Positions 35,184 to 43,406 of a DNA stretch of 64,000 bases are shown here, in pieces (within the stretch, counting starts at the first letter, position 1; the number at the start of each line of letters is the position of its first letter). The translations under genes were made by a program, and so were the position numbers. The notes beneath the pieces were generated by a model. It was not told the origin of the DNA, searched no databases, and saw nothing but the letters and a program-made list of their open reading frames with translations. Source of the stretch: Bin52 sp965243345 (lineage in GTDB: Bacteria > Pseudomonadota > Alphaproteobacteria > Thalassobaculales > Thalassobaculaceae); the NCBI GenBank assembly GCA_965243345.1, contig CBDEUR010000003.1, positions 2,728,001-2,792,000 on the forward strand. The letters are read 5' to 3'.

Positions 35184-35945
35184 TTATCTCTTGCTTTCGA
35201 GGAATAGCTCTGTCCGATGCCACGCTAGACGCTCTCTGTGCTTGTCTGTCAACGCAACGGGTCGATACCAGCGCAGTTCCGATCGTGCTGCTTCCCCAAG
35301 GTCTGCCGCGAATTGCGGTCGCCCTTCGTCGTCGAACGTTACCAGTCCCCTGTCGAAGGCGGCGTCCCAGAGCGCTGAAAGCAAGAGCCCGTTGAATATG
35401 TTCAGCCGTTCGGCGTCGTCCGGGCACTCCGTCCACGGGATGATGTGGGAAGCGCGCAGGAGGGCCGGGTCCGTTATGCCCGTAAGCGGGCAGCAGCCCT
35501 GCCAGTAGGTCAGCAGTCGATCGCGGAAGATGTCCTGGCCGATCCGCTGGACGGCCAGGCGCTCGGCCTCGGTCTTCCTGGGCAGGTTCCGGGTCTTGGC
35601 GCGGAAATCCTCGAGCGGGCCTTCGGGGAGCGTCAGCCCGAGGCCGTACACTTTGGACAGTACGGCGTAGAGATCGCCGAGCGTCGGGAAGGTGTATCTC
35701 GCCAGGCCGGGACCGGGCATATCTGCCGCCGGCTGCTTCAGCTCCTCGACGACGCCATGATGATCCAGTGCGAGGAGCCAAGGGCCGTCGGGCCGTGCGG
35801 CGGCCAGATGGATCGTTCCCCTTGCTGTGGTCGAGCCGTAACGCGCCCAGCCTGTCTCCTCGCCCAGGGAACGGCGATAGCCGTTCTGCCAAGCGGCCTT
35901 TCGGCATTCCTCAGCGACGACGAAACCCTGGGGCGCCTCGACCAC
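35184..35945 (-). CDS. HNH endonuclease domain protein
   Basis: The protein has 253 residues. The C-terminal HNH_2-type domain reads CPLTGITDPALLRASHIIPW, then DDAERLNIFNGLLLSALWDA and AFDRGLVTFDDEGRP, with the HIIPW histidine and the N...H/D-type FNGLLL and DAAFDRG elements of restriction-associated HNH nucleases. The N-terminal half is not recognised and may bind DNA. The start is taken as GTG 35945, four bases after the ImmA-like gene stop with AAGG upstream. It is the last gene of the minus-strand restriction-like operon and converges on gene B of the ATPase pair. Confidence 0.75.
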   Translation of the reverse strand: MVEAPQGFVVAEECRKAAWQNGYRRSLGEETGWARYGSTTARGTIHLAAARPDGPWLLALDHHGVVEELKQPAADMPGPGLARYTFPTLGDLYAVLSKVYGLGLTLPEGPLEDFRAKTRNLPRKTEAERLAVQRIGQDIFRDRLLTYWQGCCPLTGITDPALLRASHIIPWTECPDDAERLNIFNGLLLSALWDAAFDRGLVTFDDEGRPQFAADLGEAARSELRWYRPVALTDKHRERLAWHRTELFLESKR

Positions 35946-35949
35946 CGAC

Positions 35950-36798
35950 TCAACCTTTCGCCTTCCAGAGTCTCTGGGCCGAAATGCCCATCGCCGTTTC
36001 CACGGCGTTCGCCGCACGGGTGATGCCGTAGAGGTCGAGATGCTCGAACGCACCCTGGTATTTCGCGAGATAGCTTTCGCTCCGGGGCTTCACCCCGTTC
36101 TGTTTTGCGACGATATAGGCTGTGCACTCGGCCTCGACTTCTCGCAGCGCGTGATGGGTATGGCTGCGGTCCGGAACGCGGCGTCCGCGGTCGGCGCCCA
36201 GATGGCCGAGATAGAGGTGGGCGAGTTCGTGGGCGACGGTGACGAAACGGGTCGGCGCGTCATGATTTCGGTTATAGGCAAGCTGGTAGGAGTTCTTGCC
36301 GTTGGGCAAATTCGTCCATGAGACCGGCTCGATCCAGCCTGCCGTTGCATCCCCGGCGTCGAGCGCTTCAATTTCGATCCGCTGTCTGCCGACCCACCAC
36401 ATGAATTCGCTAAAGCGATCCTCTGTGAGGTTTCCGGATGTCGGAAAGCTGAAGGCGTCCAGCGGCACATTGCCCCCTTCGACGTCCTGTATGTCGAAAA
36501 CGAAATCGACAGGTCCCATGGCGCGCAGCACCACCAACGGCCGCGCGCCCGTTTTCGGCACGCAGCCGAATCGACTCCACCAGTCGTGCGCCGTGGCGGC
36601 GTGGGTCAATCCCGGCTTCTGGATATGCAGCAGCATGGCGTTGAAGGGGGCGAACTCGCGCAGCCGGGCGATAAAGGCGAACAACTCTCGGACCGCCTCG
36701 CCGCTGTTGTAGAGCCGGGTCGCCGCAATGAGCTGATCGATCAAGGCGCGTTCGGCCGGATCGACCTGTTCTGTGCTCAGCGAGTCATTGCCAACCAT
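35950..36798 (-). CDS. ImmA/IrrE-type zinc metallopeptidase (ArdC-like)
   Basis: The protein has 282 residues. The zinc motif RFVTVAHELAHLYLGHLG (HExxH) near residue 180 is followed by the third ligand in REVEAECTAYIVAKQNG. The N-terminus (FIARLREFAPFNAMLLHIQK, then DWWSRFGCVPKTGARPLVVL) is the ArdC/DUF1738-like single-strand DNA-binding region often joined to such peptidases. ImmA-type proteins cleave repressors in mobile elements; ArdC proteins counter restriction. The ATG at 36798 lies four bases after the methylase stop, so it is co-transcribed. Confidence 0.8.
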   Translation of the reverse strand: MVGNDSLSTEQVDPAERALIDQLIAATRLYNSGEAVRELFAFIARLREFAPFNAMLLHIQKPGLTHAATAHDWWSRFGCVPKTGARPLVVLRAMGPVDFVFDIQDVEGGNVPLDAFSFPTSGNLTEDRFSEFMWWVGRQRIEIEALDAGDATAGWIEPVSWTNLPNGKNSYQLAYNRNHDAPTRFVTVAHELAHLYLGHLGADRGRRVPDRSHTHHALREVEAECTAYIVAKQNGVKPRSESYLAKYQGAFEHLDLYGITRAANAVETAMGISAQRLWKAKG

Positions 36799-36802
36799 CG
36801 CG

Positions 36803-39800
36803 CTACAGCCCGAGCTCGCGGAATTCCCCGTCCGCCTCCATCCGGTCCCAGGCGGCAAGGACGAGGCGCTGGGTGCGGTATTCGCCGTATTGCCGGATTT
36901 CCTTCTCCTTGAGCACTCGGAAGGTTTCCGAGGGGTAGTCCGGGCCCATTACGACCGCCGGGTCCAGGATGTAGCGCAGCTCGTCGCGAGAGAGGCCGTA
37001 GGCGCGGGCGTAGAAAGCATCGAGATCGGCGCGCAGATGGGAGCGGCGCTGGTCGTCCCAATCGAAGGGTGAGTCAAACCACCCTAGGTCTTGGGCAAAT
37101 GGGGTCAGCAATTTTGATGTGTAAGTGAGCTCCAAGATTCTCGGTAGTAAAAACGACAAATGAGAATTGCTATAGAAGGTAGAAGAAAGGATAGGAAATT
37201 GCGCTATGACATTCTTGCGAATATGAGTGCCGCCAACTTTCGATTGCGCCGCATAGTCAAGAATCAATGAATTTAAGTTGGCTAACAATGCAGCACATAA
37301 TTTGCAATTCTCCAACTTCGGAAGAAGCAGAGATAAAGTATCGTCAGTTGCACACAGTGGTAGAACAGATGCAATAACAGTTCTCTCATTTGTTGCGTTG
37401 GTAATGTCACGCCAACCCATTAGCCAGTTACGATTCCAACCTTTTCGAGAAAGGCGATGGAGAACTTCACGCTTAGGCGCAAAGCGGCCATCTCCAAACC
37501 ATTCTTGGAATTGCAGTTTTTCACTCTCGTGTAAGCTATACCTATGGTCAAAATTGAAAATATCGGCTCCTCGAAGCACGGGTAGAAGGTCTTCTCTCGG
37601 TCCCAATGACATATACTTCTCGAATATTCCAGCGTCCTTACGGTTTGATCCTGAAAAAAAGTTCAAAATTATTACGGGAGAATAACTGGAAATTTCCCTT
37701 TGACCATCCATACCAATAAAGACCTGACCGTTTTGGCAGATCTTTGCCGTCAGCTCCGCATCGGCCCGAGAGCGGAAAATGGGTGCGGTGCGAGTGTTGG
37801 GATTGATCGCTGCTATCTGCTCTCGGGTCAAGCAGTAGCGACGTTCATCATGGTAGAGTTGTTCTACAGACAGCAAGTAAGATGCAAATTCAGTCGTACT
37901 AGATGCCTGCCCAATTGTAATTAAAGCAAATGGCGTATCGGGGTGAATAGCAGGAAATATCCTCCACGCATTATCAAACATTAGCGCCGATATAAGTTTT
38001 CTGTCCTTAACAAGGTTATCAAAGAAAAAGCGATTCGAGAAATCGGTCGCAATGCCCGTAGGTACAATTGCTCCAGCTCGGTTGATAGTTAAGTGTGAGA
38101 ATAGCTCAGCGAAAAGTGCATAGGTGTTGATCTTTCCCCGTGCAGTCCGGTCGAAACGCCCAGATTCTCGCGCAAATTGGTTGCTAGCGTCGAACGTGTG
38201 TTTTGCGGCGACATAGTCCCGAAACGCCACTGGATCAGAATGTTCGAGGTCGCTTATCGCTCTCTTGCGGGCTGCACCGGTAAGAGCAGCAATCTCAGGC
38301 CGTCGGGTGGCAAAGTACTCCTTTTCAGAAAGCTGCATCACCTCCCACGGCGGATTTCCCAGAACGACATCGAAACCGCCGCGGGCCATGATGTCGGGGA
38401 ATTCCAGCGGCCAGTGAAAGGCACGCGCCTCGTCAAGCGCCCGTTCAGCGTTCTGCACGAGCAGGCCGAAGGGCCGGACGCCGCGCAGGTACTCCCAGAC
38501 CGTCCCCGACGTCGGCACGGTCTCGGCGCCCCGGCGCGGCAGGCCGAACGCCCCGGCCGTCGTGGGCAGCACGATCTTGGGGCCAAGGAAAGCGGCCACA
38601 TACAGGTCGCAGGCGCGGGAGAGAAGCCAGCTATCGGTGCCGCTCCCGGTCAGGGCGTTCAGCCGCTTCGATTTCGCGGCGATCTGGTCGAGGGTATCCT
38701 CCGGCATAGCGCGCATGGCGGCAAACGCCTGCATCAGGTCGCGTTGCCGGCCGAAACGGAAGCCTTTTTCGACGTGTGCGCGTTCGGACCGCTCCCCCTT
38801 GTTCTTCTTCGCGTAGTGACGGGCCACGGCCTTGTCGTCGCCGGTCAGCGCCTTGTAGGCGGCGTCCGGGATGCCCCGCTCCAGAACCGCCAGGTCGAAG
38901 ACGCCGAGCAACGCATCCCCGCAGCGGATCTGGGCGTCGAAAAAGCCAAGCGGGCGACCGGGATCGACGGTCTCGATCCAGAGCGCGACCTTGGTGAGTT
39001 CCACCGCCATCGGATTGCGGTCCACACCGTGAACGCAGCGACGCGCCACGTCGCGAAGGGCATGACGGAAGTCGGCGAGGGAAGGCGTGCCCTCGGCGCG
39101 AATGCGCGCAAGCCGCGTCGCGATGCGCCGGGCGGCGGCGAGCAGGAAATGGCCGGACCCGCAGGCCGGATCGATGACGGTCAGCCCGAGCAGGGCTTCC
39201 GCCGGATCCTCCGCCTCCGCCTCGGTCCGGTCGAGGACCGGGTCGAGCGCGGTATCGAGCAGGGCCTGAACGAGGCTGTCGGGCGTGTAGTAGGACCCGG
39301 TGGTCTTGCGCTGGTTGCCCTTCTGCTCGATGACGTCCGAGGCGAAGACCAGCGCGCGGCCGTCATCGGCAAGCTGCGGCTGGAGCTCGAGGAGGGACTC
39401 GTAGACCGAGCCCAGCTCCTCGGTCTCCATAGCGCGCCAGTTGACCGGCACCATGCTGCTACGGTCGGAGAGCCAGGCGAGGCGATAGACCGCTTCCATG
39501 AAGGCCCGGTTCGGCAACCGGGCGGAATCCAGGGATGGCAGCCGGTCGGGCCCGAACAGGCCGCCGAGGGCGGGAAGGCCCAGCACCTCCTCCCCGGCGG
39601 CAAGTGCGCGGAAAACGATCTTCATGCCCTCGTAGCGGTCATGGTGGCGGTCCCATGCCGCCCTGCGCACGCTCTGGGCCCTGAGCGCCGCGAGGCTGTA
39701 CCCCTCGGCATAGAGCTTTCGCGCGCCCGCCCTTGCGTTCGGCGGATGGAGCAGATTCCGGTCCTCCGCCACCATCAGGAAAATGAGGCGATAGACGAGG

Positions 39801-40633
39801 CGGAGTAGCTCGTTGAACCACGGCGTCAGCGCCAGCTCGCCGGACCGGAGCCGCCGGGCGAGGTCGGGGTTGGCCTCCAGGAATCCCGAACCGAGAACGC
39901 GGAGCGCGATCTCGACCTGTCCCGCCAGCCGGTCCCGCGCGGCTTCGCCCTCTCGCGCGCCTGTGTCCCGCCAGCGTTCGAGGGCGCAGTCCGTTGCCGG
40001 GGTTCCCGCCGCGCCGAAGCGGGACCGGTGAATGAGCAGCCAGAGCGCGGCGAAGGACGCGGCATCCTCGTTGCTGAAGATCTGGGCGAGATCGGCCTCG
40101 ATATGGGCCGGCCGGGTCAGCGAGGCATTGTCGCGCAGGAGCCGGAGATGGGTGCCATTCGTAACGAGCCCCCAGAGGGCTTCTTCGCGTTCGTTCAAGT
40201 AGTCCTGGAGCGCGATGGTCGGGGACCGGGATCTATCTACCGAAAGCGTCGGGCTGCGCCGGTCGAGCGCTTCCAAAGGCGGCACGACCACGACCGGCAC
40301 CCGGCCGCCGGCAATGCAGGAAATCGTGCCCGACCCGTCGGCGAAATCGTCAAATCCGAAGGTTTCGTTGAGGAAGTCGCTTGCGAAACGGCGGGTCGCT
40401 TCCGCCGAGGGAGCCGCGTTCTTCGCGAACCTGTCGAAATGCGCCTGGCCGACGCGAAAGGCGAGCGAAACCTCGTCCCTGATGGTCAGGCCTTTGCGGA
40501 CCCTGTAGTCGTCTTCGTCCTGCTCTCGGCCTTCGCGGCGGTCGATCCTCGCCACCATTGTCGGCGCGATCAGATTGCCCTCAAGAGAAAGCGAGGGCCA
40601 AGCGGACATGTCGGCAACCTGCGTGCGGGCCAT
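36803..40633 (-). CDS. Eco57I-type N6-adenine methylase (DISARM DrmMI-like)
   Basis: The protein has 1276 residues. SAM motif I is VIDPACGSGHFLLAAARRIA near 490 and catalytic motif IV is FDVVLGNPPWEV near 757. About 450 N-terminal residues (IRDEVSLAFRVGQAHFDRFA, LTVIDP preceded by QKGNQRKTTGSYYTPDSLVQ) match large Eco57I/type IIG-like and DrmMI methylases. From residue ~768 to ~1184 the DNA (37080-38330) becomes strikingly AT-rich, then returns to high GC. That part would be the target recognition domain, probably swapped. The gene follows the SNF2 helicase by three bases. No nuclease motif is evident in it. Confidence 0.85.
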   Translation of the reverse strand: MARTQVADMSAWPSLSLEGNLIAPTMVARIDRREGREQDEDDYRVRKGLTIRDEVSLAFRVGQAHFDRFAKNAAPSAEATRRFASDFLNETFGFDDFADGSGTISCIAGGRVPVVVVPPLEALDRRSPTLSVDRSRSPTIALQDYLNEREEALWGLVTNGTHLRLLRDNASLTRPAHIEADLAQIFSNEDAASFAALWLLIHRSRFGAAGTPATDCALERWRDTGAREGEAARDRLAGQVEIALRVLGSGFLEANPDLARRLRSGELALTPWFNELLRLVYRLIFLMVAEDRNLLHPPNARAGARKLYAEGYSLAALRAQSVRRAAWDRHHDRYEGMKIVFRALAAGEEVLGLPALGGLFGPDRLPSLDSARLPNRAFMEAVYRLAWLSDRSSMVPVNWRAMETEELGSVYESLLELQPQLADDGRALVFASDVIEQKGNQRKTTGSYYTPDSLVQALLDTALDPVLDRTEAEAEDPAEALLGLTVIDPACGSGHFLLAAARRIATRLARIRAEGTPSLADFRHALRDVARRCVHGVDRNPMAVELTKVALWIETVDPGRPLGFFDAQIRCGDALLGVFDLAVLERGIPDAAYKALTGDDKAVARHYAKKNKGERSERAHVEKGFRFGRQRDLMQAFAAMRAMPEDTLDQIAAKSKRLNALTGSGTDSWLLSRACDLYVAAFLGPKIVLPTTAGAFGLPRRGAETVPTSGTVWEYLRGVRPFGLLVQNAERALDEARAFHWPLEFPDIMARGGFDVVLGNPPWEVMQLSEKEYFATRRPEIAALTGAARKRAISDLEHSDPVAFRDYVAAKHTFDASNQFARESGRFDRTARGKINTYALFAELFSHLTINRAGAIVPTGIATDFSNRFFFDNLVKDRKLISALMFDNAWRIFPAIHPDTPFALITIGQASSTTEFASYLLSVEQLYHDERRYCLTREQIAAINPNTRTAPIFRSRADAELTAKICQNGQVFIGMDGQREISSYSPVIILNFFSGSNRKDAGIFEKYMSLGPREDLLPVLRGADIFNFDHRYSLHESEKLQFQEWFGDGRFAPKREVLHRLSRKGWNRNWLMGWRDITNATNERTVIASVLPLCATDDTLSLLLPKLENCKLCAALLANLNSLILDYAAQSKVGGTHIRKNVIAQFPILSSTFYSNSHLSFLLPRILELTYTSKLLTPFAQDLGWFDSPFDWDDQRRSHLRADLDAFYARAYGLSRDELRYILDPAVVMGPDYPSETFRVLKEKEIRQYGEYRTQRLVLAAWDRMEADGEFRELGL

Positions 40634-40636
40634 CGG

Positions 40637-43402
40637 TCAGGCTTCGCCGGGCAGCAGAACGAACAGGCCGATGACATCGGCGGGCCGGGCGACTTCCACG
40701 CTCACCCGCGGCGCCCAGCCTGCGGCGGCCCGCACCCGGGTGTGGTCTTCGGCCAGTTCTCGCGCGCGCGAGTCGGCAAACTCCTCGATCGGTCCGTCGA
40801 CCAGACCCAGCAGTTCCTCCTGCGCTCGCCGGATGAACCGGTCCCGCGCCGCCGCGGCGAGGTCGGCTGTGGCCGGCGCATCGAGGAGCGTCCGGGCGTC
40901 CTCCCCTGACGCGACGATCGCGCCACCCTGCACAGCGACCAGCGCAGCCTCCTCGGCCAGCAACAGGCGCTCCCGTCGTGCGTGAACCGTCGCCTTGTAG
41001 CGAATTCTGAGCAACGCCACCCGCGTTACACGATCCACGGCCGCGGTTGGCCAGCCGCCGACACGTCCGACCCCGAGGCCTGTCAGCGCTTCCGGGTCGA
41101 GGGATGCCTCGACCAACGCCTCCGCGAGGGTGGCGGTCAACGGATGGGTGCGCGTGAGCAGCGCCGTGCCCGAAGGAGCCGGTTCCGACGGCGCGAGACG
41201 GACCGAACTGGGCAGACCCTGTTGCTCAAGGCGTTCGCGAAGCCCGTGTTCGAGCGCATGGACATGGGCCACCATGACCGGCCCGCGCGGTTCGAGGGGA
41301 ATGCCGAACGCGGTCATGGCGCGCTCGACAAAGCCGCGCGCGGCATCGGGGGAGCCCAGGAAGCTCGCGGCCTTATCCCATTCCGGCGCCACTTCCTGCG
41401 GCTTCATGGCGTTCTGGGCGAAGCGGGTGCGGGAACGCTTCTCGTTCTCCGATGCGTCGCGCCATCGGGTTTCCATTTGGCGCTCGCCGCTATCGAGCCG
41501 AAGATCGAGCGCCAATTGCCTCGTGTCCCCGCGACGGAGCATCATGGAGGCCATCAGGGCGTTGGTAACCGGGCCGCGCTCGTCGGGAAGCGGCACGGTC
41601 GCCCCGGTCGCCTTCCGGATTTCCTCGGCCTTGCGCAGGATCACGTCGAGCACGGCGCCGTCGATCGCGCTGTCGGGCGAGTACATCATGATCGAACGCA
41701 CGAGTTCGGCGGGCTGGCCGAACCGGTCGACGCGCCCCTCGCGCTGCTGATGCCGGGTCGGGTTCCACGACAGATCGTAGTGCACCGCCGTGTCGAACAG
41801 CTGCTGGAGGTTGATGCCCTCTGACAGGCAATCGGTGGCGACCAGAATACGCTGAATTTCTTTCTCGTCTTCCTGCGGTGCCATGTCAGCGACGCGGTCT
41901 CGCCGTTCGTCCGGCGTGAGAACGCCAGTGACCCACTCGATGCGCAGTTTCGGGAAGGCCTCGCGGAGACCGTCGCAGACATGCTCTGCCGTTGCGATGA
42001 AGCGGCAGAACACGACCGGATTCACGCCCTTCTTCAAGAGCGGCGTAAGGACACCGACGAGCGCTTCCAGTTTCGGGTCGGGCTCCCCGATCAGGCGTTC
42101 GGCATGTGCGACGAGGTCCTGGAGGGCAGAGTCGGTCTCGAACACGGCATCCGGCTCGATATCGACGGCGTCCTCGTCGTCGCCATCCTCGTCGTAGATC
42201 CGGGGCTCCAGTCGGTCGGGATCGCCGGCCATCCGGTTGCGCAACGCGCTCAAGGCCGCCGCGGGCGACGAACCGACACAGCGCATCAACGCCAATGTGC
42301 CCCAGAAGGCCAGACGCCGCTCGTGCTGGCCTTCGCCGGCGCGAGAGACAACGCCCATGCAGTAGTCGAGAACCGCTTCCTGGAAATCGAGGTGAGGCCC
42401 GGTCAGCGAATAGGGTGTTTCGGTCGTTTCATGCTTCGGAAAAGCGCGGTCCTCACCCCATTCGCCTGAGACGAGATCGATCCTTCGCCGCTGCACGAAG
42501 TGCCGCGCCAGACGCTCCCGGTAGCGCGCGTCGTCGAAGTCGAGGGAGACGAAAGCGGGATCAATGAGGGACAGGAGGCGGGCGAACGCCTCTTCATCGC
42601 CGGAATGGGGCGTGGCGGTCAGCATGACCAGGCGCCGCTCGGGATCCCTGGCGAGCCCTTCGAGCAACGCGAACCGCTGCTGCCTGCCCTTGTGGGTGCC
42701 GACGCAGGCATGGGCCTCGTCGACGATGACGAAGTCGGGACAAGCGCGGGCGAAGCCGTCGCGTCGCCTTTCGGCCTTGATGTAATCGAGGCTGACGACC
42801 GTGAAGGGATAGGCCTCGAAAAGCGATTGGGCGATGGGAAGGTTGCGTTCCAACCGCGCGGCCGAACCTGAAGTCACTGCGACCGCGTCGATCCCGAATC
42901 GGGAGGCCAACTCAGTCGTCCACTGCTCGACAAGGTGCGGCGGACACAGCACCGAAAACGCATCGACTTCTCCCCGGTCCATGAGCTCGCGCAGGATCAG
43001 GCCCGCCTCGATCGTCTTGCCGATACCGACATCGTCTGCGATCAGGAGTCGCGGAACCTGCAACCGCAGCGCCATCAGGAGCGGCACGAGTTGATATGTC
43101 CGGGGTTCGAAGGCGAGCTGGGCCGCGGACCGGAACGGCCCGGCGCCGCGGCGCAGCGTGAGACGAAGTGCATCCGCGAGCAGAGCCGCCTTCGACTGGA
43201 CGGTCGGCGTCGGATCGGCGGGCAGCTCGAAGTGAGCGGGCACCACCGGCTCGAGTTCGAGACGCGGATCGAGGAGAACGATATCGTTCTCGTTACCGGT
43301 AAGCGGGCGAAGAGCCAGGAGATCGTCTTCCGGTGCCGGCAGGGCGACCCATTCCCGGCCTCGGGCGTGTACGAGGTCGCCTGGCGAAAACGGAAGGGTC
43401 AC
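40637..43402 (-). CDS. SNF2-family helicase (DISARM DrmD-like)
   Basis: The 921-residue two-lobed SF2 ATPase has Walker A LLIADDVGIGKTIEAGLILR near 130, DEAH in FVIVDEAHACVGTHKGRQQR near 230, motif III MLTATPHSGDEEAF, motif V ILVATDCLSEGINLQQLFDT and motif VI NPTRHQQREGRVDRFGQPAE. The long C-terminus without known motifs fits DrmD-like and RapA-type proteins found beside methylases. It is placed between the DUF1998 helicase and the methylase with gaps of four and three bases, a tight operon. Likely role: DNA translocation in a restriction-like defence complex (inference). Confidence 0.87.
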   Translation of the reverse strand: MTLPFSPGDLVHARGREWVALPAPEDDLLALRPLTGNENDIVLLDPRLELEPVVPAHFELPADPTPTVQSKAALLADALRLTLRRGAGPFRSAAQLAFEPRTYQLVPLLMALRLQVPRLLIADDVGIGKTIEAGLILRELMDRGEVDAFSVLCPPHLVEQWTTELASRFGIDAVAVTSGSAARLERNLPIAQSLFEAYPFTVVSLDYIKAERRRDGFARACPDFVIVDEAHACVGTHKGRQQRFALLEGLARDPERRLVMLTATPHSGDEEAFARLLSLIDPAFVSLDFDDARYRERLARHFVQRRRIDLVSGEWGEDRAFPKHETTETPYSLTGPHLDFQEAVLDYCMGVVSRAGEGQHERRLAFWGTLALMRCVGSSPAAALSALRNRMAGDPDRLEPRIYDEDGDDEDAVDIEPDAVFETDSALQDLVAHAERLIGEPDPKLEALVGVLTPLLKKGVNPVVFCRFIATAEHVCDGLREAFPKLRIEWVTGVLTPDERRDRVADMAPQEDEKEIQRILVATDCLSEGINLQQLFDTAVHYDLSWNPTRHQQREGRVDRFGQPAELVRSIMMYSPDSAIDGAVLDVILRKAEEIRKATGATVPLPDERGPVTNALMASMMLRRGDTRQLALDLRLDSGERQMETRWRDASENEKRSRTRFAQNAMKPQEVAPEWDKAASFLGSPDAARGFVERAMTAFGIPLEPRGPVMVAHVHALEHGLRERLEQQGLPSSVRLAPSEPAPSGTALLTRTHPLTATLAEALVEASLDPEALTGLGVGRVGGWPTAAVDRVTRVALLRIRYKATVHARRERLLLAEEAALVAVQGGAIVASGEDARTLLDAPATADLAAAARDRFIRRAQEELLGLVDGPIEEFADSRARELAEDHTRVRAAAGWAPRVSVEVARPADVIGLFVLLPGEA

Positions 43403-43406
43403 GGGA

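Noticed and set aside
38177..39808. 543-codon plus-strand frame opposite the methylase
   Set aside because: The methylase motifs on the minus strand (DPACGSGHF, NPPW) are decisive; the plus frame is Arg/Gly-rich shadow.
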